From positions 1 through 56,509 of the forward strand of contig CAKUSF010000001.1 of the NCBI GenBank assembly GCA_934678915.1: a stretch of 56,509 nucleotides of DNA. Reading direction: 5' to 3'. Shown piece by piece: positions 7,774 to 15,081 of this stretch. The notes under the pieces are model-generated. The model saw nothing but the letters and a program-made list of their open reading frames with translations. It did no database searches and was not told the DNA's origin. The translations under genes were made by a program, and so were the position numbers. The stretch comes from an uncultured Bacteroidales bacterium. GTDB lineage: Bacteria; Bacteroidota; Bacteroidia; Bacteroidales; UBA932. Position 1 is the stretch's first letter; every line of letters begins with the position of its first letter.

Positions 7774-10700
7774 ATGGGAAATGGGAAGTTCAAACATGCC
7801 GCATGGCGTTGGTTGAGGCCGTTGCTTTGGGCATTTTTAGGAATATGGGCGGTCATAGTAATCGTCCTGCAAGTGGTGCTGAACTCTGCGGTGCTTACAC
7901 GCATCGTGGAAAAGGCCGCTGATGAATATGTCAATGGCAGCGTCTCCTTCTCCGGCATAAAGGCTTCAATGTTCAGAAGTTTCCCAAACCTGAACGTCAC
8001 GATTGACAACTTCTCCATCACTTATCCTCACGACAGGTTCGCTGCTTTTGATTCTCTTGAAACTTCTGGAAATTATCTGCTTAAGGCCGGTCGTGGGGCG
8101 TTGGCCGACACTTTGGCTCATTTTGACAAACTATCAGTGTCGGTAAATTACCTTGCCGCAGCAACCGGCAGGATCAGGATACGGAAAGCCTCTCTGGAGC
8201 ATCCTAGAATCTTTGCCCACCAGTACGATTCAACACAATGTAATTGGAATATGTTCGGAGACGGGTCCGTCAAAGAGGGTGGGGACGCAACAGCCTCTAC
8301 CCTGCCACCGATCTCTATCGGTAAGGTTGACCTTGACGGACGGCCATTCGTGGTCTATACCAATCCCACGGACACAATATTCGGTTGCATATTCCTTAAA
8401 AACCTCTCTGCCAAAGGACATTTTGATGCCAAGAAGGGGAAGATTGAGAATGTCAGTGTGACTTTGGATTCATTGTTCGCAGCTGGGCGTCTGCCTGCGG
8501 ACACCGTTGCGTTCGGGCTAGAGCGTCTTGACATTAAAGAGAGGGTTGGGCATTTTGACGTCAGCATGGCTTCGCGTCTTTTCCTCGGTCTGAAATCGTC
8601 TGGAAGGATGTCGCTCCCTGTGGAAATCAGCGGAGACATATTCCCGGAACTTGACAAGAAGAAAATCAGCGTGGAGAGGATGACGGCTCGGATAGCGACT
8701 ATCGGACTTAGCGCGGAGGGGGAAGCTGACTTTTCGGGGAGGAATATTCACATCAAAGCCGCTGCGAACATTGAAAAAGCTTCCATCAACGAGCTTGTTG
8801 AATATTTCGGGTCCAACTTCCCCGTTTTGAAAAAGTTGCGCACCGATGCTCTGCTAACCCTCAACGCATCCTGCAATGGCTACTACGATAGGGACTCCGG
8901 GAGTCTGCCGCCACTTTCTGTGCAGATGCAGGTGCCTGACTCGCGGATAGGTTGGGAAGGTATAGACGGAGAAGGACGTTTCGACTTTGACATCACCGCG
9001 AAAAGTGAGAACGGCAAATTGGCTGCTGAGATTCCGGATTTCTGTCTTAGCGTAGATGGAATGAAAGTATCTTTGAGCGGGACGGCTGATGATTTGCTTG
9101 GTAACGACCCGCTATTCAACATTAACAGTGACATACATTTCCTTTTGGACTCTTTGGTGAACTATCTGCCAGATAGCCTTGGAATCTCTGTACGTGGTAA
9201 TTTGGACGGCTCCATCAAGGGAGATTTCCGTCTGTCTCAATTAGATCCGTACAATTTCTCGGAAATCGGATTGAACGGTACTCTTAAAAGCAACGGAATC
9301 AAGGTAAATGTGCCCAAAGACACCCTTATTGCGTACTTGGGAAAAACAGAAATCAGCCTCGGTCCATTCAGTCACGATGAGGATGAGCAAGAGGCAGAAA
9401 GCGAGCATCATCACCATCACACCGGCCTCAGCGCGAAAATCGACAGTCTGTTTGCCGAATATGGTTCCACGACATTCATCCGTGGGACTGGCTTGAAGCT
9501 CTCGGCTCACAATGCCGAAGAGAGTATGGGCGGAGACATTGGACGCCACCCAATCCACGGTCATCTTGACATTTCATCAATCGGGATGATGGACATTGAT
9601 TCCTGTTTTGTGGGTGCTTTAAGTTCGGCAAACACTTTTGTGCTGACTCAGAATGTTATCAACCGGCACATTGTTCCGTTCCTGAGTTTGTCCAGTCACA
9701 ACAACAGAATCGCGGTACGAGAGGGAGTCAACAGGTTCTCTGTCAAAGATGCCAAGCTTGCCATCGCGGCTCATCCGAATTCCGTTGAAAGGCAGATTAG
9801 GAGGAAACATTTTCTTGACTCACTCCAACGGGAATATCCAAACGTAAAGCGAGATTCTCTTTTTAAAGAAGCGTTCCGAAAAAGGGTAGGAGCCAAGTTG
9901 CCTGATTTCCTGTCCGAAAAGGACTTCGAAAAAAATGACATCAAGATTCAACTCGGTGAGTCTTTGGCTGGTTATGTGAAGGATTGGGACATTAATGGTG
10001 AAGTCTCTGTGGAAGAAGGACTTGTCATTACTCCGTACTTTCCTTTGGAGAACAGAATCACTGGATTCCAAGGTACTATCACTAACAACACCATAGACAT
10101 TAAGAAACTTTCTCTTAAGGCTGGGACCTCAGACATTTCGGCCAACGGCCACTTGTCCGGAATGAGAAGATTTATGACCTCCGGCAGGGGACGTCTCAAT
10201 CTTGATCTTGGAATCAACTCCGAAGTGATTGATGTGAATGAGATACTTCTTGCTTTAAGCTCAGGTAAAAGATTCACTTCACCGGGGCACAACACGGCCC
10301 TTGCCGGAATCGATGACGATGACTACCTGAACTCTGTCAAGGAACAAGCATCCTCCGACACAACAATCACATCTACATTGATTGTCCTACCGTCTAACTT
10401 GAACGCTAAAGTAAGCCTGAAAGCTAACACAATAAGATACTCTGACTTGCTTGCTAGCAAAATGTCCTCAAATCTGGAAATGAAAGAGCGCTGCCTCCAG
10501 TTGACAAAGACCATGGCTACAACGAACATGGGTAATGTCTCAATTGAAGGGTTCTATTCCACTAGGACAAAAAAAGATCTCAAGGCAGGATTTGATCTTA
10601 GACTAGACGGAATCACTGCTGAGAGAGTCATACAACTGTTCCCTGCGGTTGATAGCATCGTGCCGATGCTGAAAGCATTCAAAGGGCTTCTAGACTGCGA

Positions 10701-11337
10701 AGTCGCAGCTACAACCGAGATCGACACTGCCATGAACATTGTCCTTCCAACATTAAGCGGGATTGTCAGAGTTGACGGACGAGATTTGTCTTTAGCGGAA
10801 AGTGACGAACTTAATAAGCTGCGCAGAACGCTAATGTTTAGAGACAAAGACTCTAGCCACATAGAGTCTGTCTCAATTCGTGGAATCATCAAGGACAATC
10901 AGTTGGAAGTATTTCCGTTCCTTCTGAACATAGATCGCTACTCTATCGCGGCCAGCGGACTTCAACGTTTCGATCAGAAGTTCAAGTACCATCTTTCTGC
11001 ATTGAAATCACCGGTTCCGTTCAAATTCGGGATAAATCTAGACGGTTCTTTCGATGACTGGCGATGGAAACTTGCCAAGACAAAGTACAAGAGCAGGAAC
11101 ATTCCGTTGTTTGACAATCAGGTTGAACGCATGAGGTTAAATCTTGTCAACGCCATCCGGAACATATTCGATAAAGGTGTCGAACAGGCTATCCGGCAAA
11201 ATCAGCTGTCACAAAAAGTCATTGAATCCAAGAAACGGAAAATGGCCTACTCTTCAGCCCTGACCGAGGACCTCTCCACTGAGGAAAAGAAAACCCTTCA
11301 AGCTCTTGAAAAGGTCGCAGTCTCGGATTCAAAATAA
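7774..11337 (+). CDS. AsmA-family envelope protein
   Basis: A 1187-residue protein with one N-terminal membrane anchor (about residues 12-36, PLLWAFLGIWAVIVIVLQVVL), followed by the typical AsmA opening in which the sequence SFSGIKASMFRSFPNLNVTI reads as an N-terminal beta element. The rest is long, repetitive beta sequence (LDGSIKGDF, GRLNLDLGINS, LSGIVRVDGRDLS). Such repeating-beta-groove proteins span the periplasm and move lipids to the outer membrane. The start is ATG 7774 because an upstream TTG would lie inside the promoter. An odd feature is a run of five His near residues 545-549 within an acidic loop (EDEQEAESE before it), a possible metal-binding loop. It is not co-transcribed with a recognisable partner. 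Confidence 0.8.
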   Translation: MGNGKFKHAAWRWLRPLLWAFLGIWAVIVIVLQVVLNSAVLTRIVEKAADEYVNGSVSFSGIKASMFRSFPNLNVTIDNFSITYPHDRFAAFDSLETSGNYLLKAGRGALADTLAHFDKLSVSVNYLAAATGRIRIRKASLEHPRIFAHQYDSTQCNWNMFGDGSVKEGGDATASTLPPISIGKVDLDGRPFVVYTNPTDTIFGCIFLKNLSAKGHFDAKKGKIENVSVTLDSLFAAGRLPADTVAFGLERLDIKERVGHFDVSMASRLFLGLKSSGRMSLPVEISGDIFPELDKKKISVERMTARIATIGLSAEGEADFSGRNIHIKAAANIEKASINELVEYFGSNFPVLKKLRTDALLTLNASCNGYYDRDSGSLPPLSVQMQVPDSRIGWEGIDGEGRFDFDITAKSENGKLAAEIPDFCLSVDGMKVSLSGTADDLLGNDPLFNINSDIHFLLDSLVNYLPDSLGISVRGNLDGSIKGDFRLSQLDPYNFSEIGLNGTLKSNGIKVNVPKDTLIAYLGKTEISLGPFSHDEDEQEAESEHHHHHTGLSAKIDSLFAEYGSTTFIRGTGLKLSAHNAEESMGGDIGRHPIHGHLDISSIGMMDIDSCFVGALSSANTFVLTQNVINRHIVPFLSLSSHNNRIAVREGVNRFSVKDAKLAIAAHPNSVERQIRRKHFLDSLQREYPNVKRDSLFKEAFRKRVGAKLPDFLSEKDFEKNDIKIQLGESLAGYVKDWDINGEVSVEEGLVITPYFPLENRITGFQGTITNNTIDIKKLSLKAGTSDISANGHLSGMRRFMTSGRGRLNLDLGINSEVIDVNEILLALSSGKRFTSPGHNTALAGIDDDDYLNSVKEQASSDTTITSTLIVLPSNLNAKVSLKANTIRYSDLLASKMSSNLEMKERCLQLTKTMATTNMGNVSIEGFYSTRTKKDLKAGFDLRLDGITAERVIQLFPAVDSIVPMLKAFKGLLDCEVAATTEIDTAMNIVLPTLSGIVRVDGRDLSLAESDELNKLRRTLMFRDKDSSHIESVSIRGIIKDNQLEVFPFLLNIDRYSIAASGLQRFDQKFKYHLSALKSPVPFKFGINLDGSFDDWRWKLAKTKYKSRNIPLFDNQVERMRLNLVNAIRNIFDKGVEQAIRQNQLSQKVIESKKRKMAYSSALTEDLSTEEKKTLQALEKVAVSDSK

Positions 11338-11355
11338 TGATGAAACAAAAATATT

Positions 11356-11387
11356 ATTTGAATATTAACAGATTTCAACTATCTTTG
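11356..11387 (+). promoter_or_regulatory. Promoter of the tRNA-Leu gene
   Basis: TTTG at 11357-11360, 19 bases, then TATCTTTG at 11380-11387: a near-perfect Bacteroidetes promoter. It stands about 95 bases before the mature tRNA, so a 5' leader must be removed by RNase P. Confidence 0.75.
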
Positions 11388-11481
11388 TAGTCCTTTCGGA
11401 CTCGGAGCGAGGGCAGCTTCCAATTGCACAGACTCCCTGCGGAATCCCTGTCATCATCTAGATTCCCCACCGGAAGGCCTT

Positions 11482-11561
11482 GCGGGTGTGTTGAAATTGG
11501 TAGACAAGCCAGACTTAGGATCTGGTGCGCAAGCGTATGGGTTCGAGTCCCTTCACCCGCA
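11482..11561 (+). tRNA. tRNA-Leu (anticodon UAG)
   Basis: The acceptor stem GCGGGTG (11482-11488) pairs with CACCCGC (11554-11560), followed by discriminator A. The anticodon arm CCAGA-CTTAGGA-TCTGG gives anticodon TAG, which reads CUN leucine codons. The T loop GGTTCGAGTCC is standard, and the variable arm is long enough for a class II tRNA. CCA is not encoded. Confidence 0.95.
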
Positions 11562-11562
11562 C

Positions 11563-11595
11563 AAGGGGACAGCTTCATCAGAGGCTGCCCTTTTT
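11563..11595 (+). terminator. Terminator of tRNA-Leu
   Basis: AAGGGGACAGC pairs imperfectly with GGCTGCCCTT and is followed by a T run at 11591-11595, directly after the tRNA. Confidence 0.7.
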
Positions 11596-11710
11596 CTATT
11601 CCCATAACCCGCTGAAAATCCATCCAGTAAATCAAAGACAGAGTTCCTGTTTTCGGTTCGATAACCGCAGTTTTTCTTGTCCCAAAATATTCCGTTCGGA
11701 TATTGCTGAG

Positions 11711-11762
11711 CAAATAAAAACCGAGGGGTGAAGCAGAGAGCCTTAGGGCTCAGAGTGGTGGC
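11711..11762 (-). terminator. 3' hairpin and closing stem of element B
   Basis: On the minus strand, after the small ORF, a hairpin GAGCC-CTA-AGGCTC is followed by CCCCTCGGT and a T run. CCCCTCGGT can pair over nine bases with ACCGAGGGG in the leader of the same element (the complement of 11968-11976). The same arrangement exists at copy C. Confidence 0.5.
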
Positions 11763-11779
11763 CAGGTACAGACATTACC

Positions 11780-11911
11780 CTAATAACGTCTGTAATGGCT
11801 GCGGACTCTCTCAACCTTGCCGAAACGCACTCGCCTGTAGGCTCGCACTTTGACAAGTCTGATAATCTCCACCTCAATGGCGACTATCACAAGATGTTGG
11901 CTTGTTCTCAT
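11780..11911 (-). CDS. Small basic protein, element copy B
   Basis: A 43-codon frame runs from ATG 11911 to TAG at 11780-11782. Residues 12-40 (IEVEIIRLVKVRAYRRVRFG, then KVERVRSHY) align without gaps to copies A and C. Compared with copy C over 30 codons, I count 10 identical codons, 14 silent differences and 6 replacements, five of them Arg/Lys or Ile/Val. That pattern is what selection on a protein produces. The N-terminus (MRTSQHL) differs from the other two. The protein is strongly basic, has alternating hydrophobic and charged residues, and lacks a signal or membrane segment. Its function is unknown. It sits between tRNA-Leu and rpsU. Confidence 0.65.
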   Translation of the reverse strand: MRTSQHLVIVAIEVEIIRLVKVRAYRRVRFGKVERVRSHYRRY

Positions 11912-11992
11912 ATTATAAGCAAATTAATCGGGTAATTGAGAGAACAACCGCCCTTGTTGTAGTACCCCCCCTCGGTATGGGACAATCATAAA

Positions 11993-12071
11993 AAAAGCAA
12001 GCATCCCTTTTAGGGAAAAGATGCTTGCTTTTACTTGTTATCTCCCGATTGCTTATAACATTGCAAAGATA
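11993..12071 (-). ncRNA. Proximal leader unit of element B (two-hairpin RNA)
   Basis: On the minus strand, TATCTTTG (12064-12071) is followed by a first stem TGTTAT...ATAACA and then a strong hairpin AAAAGCAAGCAT / ATGCTTGCTTTT (11993-12032) with a CCCTAAAAGGG inner part and a T-rich tail. Transcription from this promoter would give an RNA of about 75 nt or, with read-through, the small ORF mRNA. Copies A and C have the same order with different stem sequences. Confidence 0.55.
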
Positions 12072-12086
12072 AAGACAATAATAAAA

Positions 12087-12166
12087 AAAAGCAAGCATCC
12101 CTTTTAGGGAAAAGATGCTTGCTTTTACTTTAGTTTCCTAACTCGTTTGAGAACAATGCAAAGATA
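12087..12166 (-). ncRNA. Distal, duplicated leader unit of element B
   Basis: A second TATCTTTG (12159-12166), with CTTG 19 bases upstream, leads to a hairpin (12087-12126) whose stem and loop are identical to the proximal unit, while the sequence between promoter and hairpin differs. It looks like a tandem duplication followed by change only in the first stem region. Confidence 0.5.
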
Positions 12167-12210
12167 ACCATTCTTTTCAGACCATCAAGTAGTACCGCTC
12201 ACTTTTTACA

Positions 12211-12340
12211 TCAATATTCGCTGTCCTCCAACCACTCCACAAACTCCAAAACCCTCTTGAAATCCTCGGCAAAGGTTCGATAATCTTCCACGATTCCGCA
12301 CAAAAAACGCCTCCTAATCAGTCGATTAAGAGGCGTTTAT
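12211..12340 (-). pseudogene. Possible 3' remnant of an unknown gene
   Basis: On the minus strand a frame with coding-like composition (VEDYRTFAEDFKRVLEF, then VEWLEDSEY) ends at TGA 12211-12213. It has no ATG and enters a hairpin upstream, so at most a 30-40 residue tail is left. No family is recognised. It may be non-coding. Confidence 0.25.
12305..12338. terminator. Strong hairpin, terminator-like
   Basis: AAACGCCTCCTAATC pairs with GATTAAGAGGCGTTT with one G-U, loop AGTC. A T run follows on the minus strand. No live gene ends next to it, which fits the idea that the neighbourhood is decayed. Confidence 0.5.
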
Positions 12341-12353
12341 CTTATTAATAGGC

Positions 12354-12640
12354 GTGTTAAAAGTGGACCAAGTCCAGAAAAGGGGACTATAGACCGAAAA
12401 GACAATCAAAGATTACGCTCTCACGTTTGCAAATCACAGCCGTGAAGGATGCTTCTGAATTGGGAGTAAAGCGCTTCGGAGGGCCGACCTTGGTTTTAAA
12501 GTGGGGTCGGCTCTGCAATGATGCTTAGAATGAAGTCCATGGCACATCGCGCGGCCCTGTTTTGTATTGCCCGATTATGCCTAAACACAAACTTTTGGAC
12601 TTGATCCGTTTTGGACTTGGTCCCGGATTCGGTGGTCGGG
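12354..12640. mobile_element. Candidate decayed insertion with palindromic ends
   Basis: The 13-base palindrome TGGACCAAGTCCA at 12364-12376 and TTGGACTTGGTCCC at 12611-12624 bound about 260 bases without a credible gene. Inside is a hairpin GGCCGACC/GGTCGGCT near 12480-12515. Near the right end TTTGGACTTGATCC repeats as TTTGGACTTGGTCC. This could be a MITE or IS remnant. No transposase frame or target duplication is seen. Confidence 0.3.
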
Positions 12641-12657
12641 GAAACGGGTAGAAATGG

Positions 12658-12685
12658 AAAAAGGCAGACCGTTGGGTCTGCCTTT
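12658..12685 (-). terminator. Terminator of rpsU
   Basis: AAAGGCAGACC (12660-12670) pairs perfectly with GGTCTGCCTTT (12675-12685), loop GTTG. On the minus strand the stem is followed by a T run. It lies 14 bases past the rpsU stop. Confidence 0.85.
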
Positions 12686-12698
12686 ATTTCGAAAGAAA

Positions 12699-12893
12699 TT
12701 ACTGCTCGTCAAGCAACTGGAGGTGCTGAACGTAGATAGCTTTCATCTTCGCAGCTCTTCTCTTTACAGAAGGCTTCTCGAAGTTCTTGCGGGCGCGAAG
12801 CTCGCGGATGGCACCGGTCTTCTCGAATTTCCTCTTGAATTTCTTCAGAGCCCTTTCGATGTTCTCGCCTTCCTTGATAGGAACTATGATCAT
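12699..12893 (-). CDS. rpsU: 30S ribosomal protein bS21
   Basis: A 64-residue, very basic protein with the bS21 pattern: MIIVPIKEGENIERALKKFK, then RKFEKTGAIRELRARKNFEKP and a Lys/Arg-rich tail. It binds the small-subunit platform near the 3' end of 16S rRNA. In Bacteroidetes, bS21 with bS18 and bS6 hides the anti-Shine-Dalgarno sequence. The start is fixed by a strong ribosome binding site ten bases upstream. Confidence 0.97.
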   Translation of the reverse strand: MIIVPIKEGENIERALKKFKRKFEKTGAIRELRARKNFEKPSVKRRAAKMKAIYVQHLQLLDEQ

Positions 12894-12903
12894 AATGCTG
12901 TTA

Positions 12904-12914
12904 CCACCTCCTTT
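12904..12914 (-). promoter_or_regulatory. Strong Shine-Dalgarno of rpsU
   Basis: On the minus strand AAAGGAGGTGG precedes the start codon. Genes in this phylum rarely have such a site. In published work on Flavobacterium, ribosomes lacking bS21 have an exposed anti-Shine-Dalgarno and prefer rpsU mRNA, so this site is the expected autoregulatory element. Confidence 0.8.
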
Positions 12915-12984
12915 TTTCTAAAACTTGTGAATGTTCTCGGCAATATTTTACCGATAAAATTCCAAGCGCTTTCTAAAGCGGGTG

Positions 12985-13012
12985 CAAAGATAAGAAAAAA
13001 ATGTTAATTTTG
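12985..13012. promoter_or_regulatory. Divergent promoters of rpsU and the ATPase gene
   Basis: The minus-strand TATCTTTG at 12985-12992 serves rpsU, giving a leader of roughly 90 nt. The plus-strand TAATTTTG at 13005-13012 lies 22 bases before ATG 13035 of the ATPase. No clear -33 box is seen for either. Confidence 0.55.
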
Positions 13013-13034
13013 TGTAAACAAAAATGTTATTTCG

Positions 13035-14192
13035 ATGGATAGCCCGTTTTTGTACAACAGATACGTTACCGGCCAGCACTTCATAGGCCGTAAGGAGGAT
13101 TGCTCGATTTTGACCAACTTGTTGACTCAGAATGAGAATGTCGTGATTTGGGAACCTTTTGGTACCGGCAAGAAGTCTCTCGTTCATCAGGTCTTTACAA
13201 AACTTAAAGTCAACGGAGAGCCCCTCACAGTCGGGGAGATGACGGCTTTGGACATACGTCAGGGAGAAGCTTTCGTCAAGAGACTTGGTGCTGCCGTCAT
13301 CCGTCTGGTGGCTTCGACTCCGGATGAGTACGAGAAGATAGTTACAGGCCATCTTGAAGGGACTCATTGGGTTTTCGACCGCAAGGCTTTTTCTGACATG
13401 GACACGATCCTTTCAACTAACTGGGAACTGGATGACAATGATTTGAAAGCAGTGCTTAGGCTTCCTTACGCTCTAGCCGCGGAGAAAGGAGAGAAGCTGT
13501 ACATGATAATCGATGAGTTTCAAAATGTGGATTTGGCTGACGATGGAGAGCACATCTTCAAACTGATGGAAGAAGTGATGGATGAGGTGCGGGCAGAAGG
13601 GCTGAAAATCTTCTCTTACATATTCATTGGTTCTCAGGTCAACGCGATGGAGGACATATTCATAAAACGCCATTTCTTCTACCGCAGGGCGACTCGTTTG
13701 AAGTTGAGTGGAGTTGAGGAGCGTGAAATTGTAGAGCATGTGATAAAGGGCTTTTTGGCGAGTGGTAAGGTTGTGGATAGGGACATGATCAGTGGAGCTT
13801 GCCGGCTGTTTAAGTGCAACTTATTTTACATCAATCACTTCACTTCGGTGTGCGATTCTCTCTCAAAGGGCTACATAATGGAACCTGTGCTGTTGGAGGC
13901 ACTTTCTGCCGTGATTGCGATCAACCGAGGCCGCTTCATCGCAATGATGAATGACCTGACCACTTTTCAGGTGAGCCTGCTTAAGGCAATCATTGACGGT
14001 TACACGAAATTCAGTACAGCGGAGGTGATCCGGAAATATTCACTCAATTCATCCGCCAATGTGCGTCGTCTGAAGGACGCTCTGATGAAGAAGGAAATCC
14101 TTACTTTTGTCGGAGAGGACAGCAAGCCGGTGATTCTTGACCCGCTCTTCGAGTACTGGCTCAGAAATTACTATTTTAGGAAGAATCAATAA
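13035..14192 (+). CDS. AAA-type ATPase with C-terminal winged helix
   Basis: A 385-residue cytoplasmic protein of the family often called archaeal-type ATPase. Order: an N-terminal YNRYVTGQHFIGRKEDCSIL lead, a Walker A region PFGTGKKSL (residues about 41-50), Walker B KLYMIIDEFQNV (about 155-165), a sensor-like FIGSQVNAM, and a C-terminal winged helix with YTKFSTAEVIRKYSL and the family end DPLFEYWLRNYYF. The usual GK(S/T) is GKK-S here, so the Thr/Ser next to the P-loop Lys is displaced by one. The physiological role of this family is unknown. Downstream, 74 bases away, is a sirtuin gene in the same direction. Confidence 0.8.
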   Translation: MDSPFLYNRYVTGQHFIGRKEDCSILTNLLTQNENVVIWEPFGTGKKSLVHQVFTKLKVNGEPLTVGEMTALDIRQGEAFVKRLGAAVIRLVASTPDEYEKIVTGHLEGTHWVFDRKAFSDMDTILSTNWELDDNDLKAVLRLPYALAAEKGEKLYMIIDEFQNVDLADDGEHIFKLMEEVMDEVRAEGLKIFSYIFIGSQVNAMEDIFIKRHFFYRRATRLKLSGVEEREIVEHVIKGFLASGKVVDRDMISGACRLFKCNLFYINHFTSVCDSLSKGYIMEPVLLEALSAVIAINRGRFIAMMNDLTTFQVSLLKAIIDGYTKFSTAEVIRKYSLNSSANVRRLKDALMKKEILTFVGEDSKPVILDPLFEYWLRNYYFRKNQ

Positions 14193-14266
14193 TTTATGAA
14201 TATTCTGTTTTGTCTCGGAACGAATCTGTTCGATGTGTGCAGACAAGAGGAAATGGAGGATGAAAG

Positions 14267-14986
14267 ATGAACTCAGCTAAAAAGAAGATAGCCGTCTTGA
14301 CGGGTGCCGGGGTGAGTGCCGAGAGCGGACTCAGTACATTCAGGGGCAATAACGGACTTTGGGGTGAATATGATCCCGAAGAGGTCGCATCCATCCAAGG
14401 ATGGTACCGCAATAGGGCGTTGGTTCTGGATTTCTACAATGGATTGCGTAAGAGGCTAAGTGAGGTGAAGCCTAATGCTGCGCACTATGCCATCGCTGAA
14501 CTTGAGAAGGAATATTCAGTGACTGTCATCACGCAGAACGTTGACAATCTGCACGAAAGGGCCGGGAGCACGAGGGTGTTGCACCTTCATGGCGAGGCTA
14601 CTAAAGTTCGTCCGGAGGAAGGTGAATATGATCGCACATATTCAGAAAAAGAAGTGATTGACATTGGCTACGAAGAGGTCCATCTAGGGGATAAGGCTCC
14701 GAACGGGAGTCAGCTGCGTCCGCACATCGTCTTTTTTGGTGAAGCTGTGCCGAACATCGAAAAGGCCATTGACATAGTTTCCGAGGCAGATTTGATGCTG
14801 ATAGTCGGGACATCTCTTAATGTCTATCCAGCCGCAGGGCTCTACCGCTACGCTCCGAACGAAGCCCCGATCTACCTTATCGATCCTGAAGATGTGGCCA
14901 TTCATGATCCTCGCATCACCCACATCCGCGAGGTTGCCACAAAAGGCATGAAAACGTTCTGTGAGCTGCTTGAAAAGGCATTTTAA
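14267..14986 (+). CDS. cobB: Sir2-family NAD-dependent protein deacylase (zinc-less type)
   Basis: A 239-residue sirtuin. VLTGAGVSAESGLSTFRG binds NAD, TQNVDNLHERAG and HLHGEA contain the catalytic His, and PHIVFFGE follows. The four zinc-binding Cys normally found between HLHGEA and PHIVFFGE are absent; the segment instead reads EEGEYDRTYSEKEVIDIGYE. This matches the class III-like short bacterial sirtuins. It removes acyl groups from lysines with NAD. A GGAGGATGAAAG stretch just before the ATG is unusually Shine-Dalgarno-like. Confidence 0.9.
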   Translation: MNSAKKKIAVLTGAGVSAESGLSTFRGNNGLWGEYDPEEVASIQGWYRNRALVLDFYNGLRKRLSEVKPNAAHYAIAELEKEYSVTVITQNVDNLHERAGSTRVLHLHGEATKVRPEEGEYDRTYSEKEVIDIGYEEVHLGDKAPNGSQLRPHIVFFGEAVPNIEKAIDIVSEADLMLIVGTSLNVYPAAGLYRYAPNEAPIYLIDPEDVAIHDPRITHIREVATKGMKTFCELLEKAF

Positions 14987-15000
14987 GTTATTTTTAACCC

Positions 15001-15080
15001 CGGTGTTAACCACCGCTAATTGAGAATTATCCCGTAATTATTATGTGGCTGCTATTTTTGCACAAAAAAATTAGCCACAT
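15001..15080 (+). promoter_or_regulatory. Promoter region and inverted repeat in front of the polysaccharide locus
   Basis: A small inverted repeat CGGTG-TTAAC-CACCG lies at 15001-15015. A -7 box TATTTTTG is at 15053-15060 without a matching -33 TTTG, so an activator is likely. Perfect arms ATGTGGCT (15043-15050) and AGCCACAT (15073-15080) flank the -7 box and look like a two-half-site operator. The left arm lies upstream of the expected transcription start, so pairing in RNA is unlikely. Confidence 0.5.
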
Positions 15081-15081
15081 T

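Noticed and set aside
11424-11731. Short frames across the tRNA-Leu gene
   Set aside because: They cross the tRNA and its terminator and have no coding character.
15043-15081. Longer N-terminus for the GH2 protein from ATG 15043
   Set aside because: It overlaps the -7 box and one operator arm and would put extra residues in front of a normal signal peptide starting at 15082.
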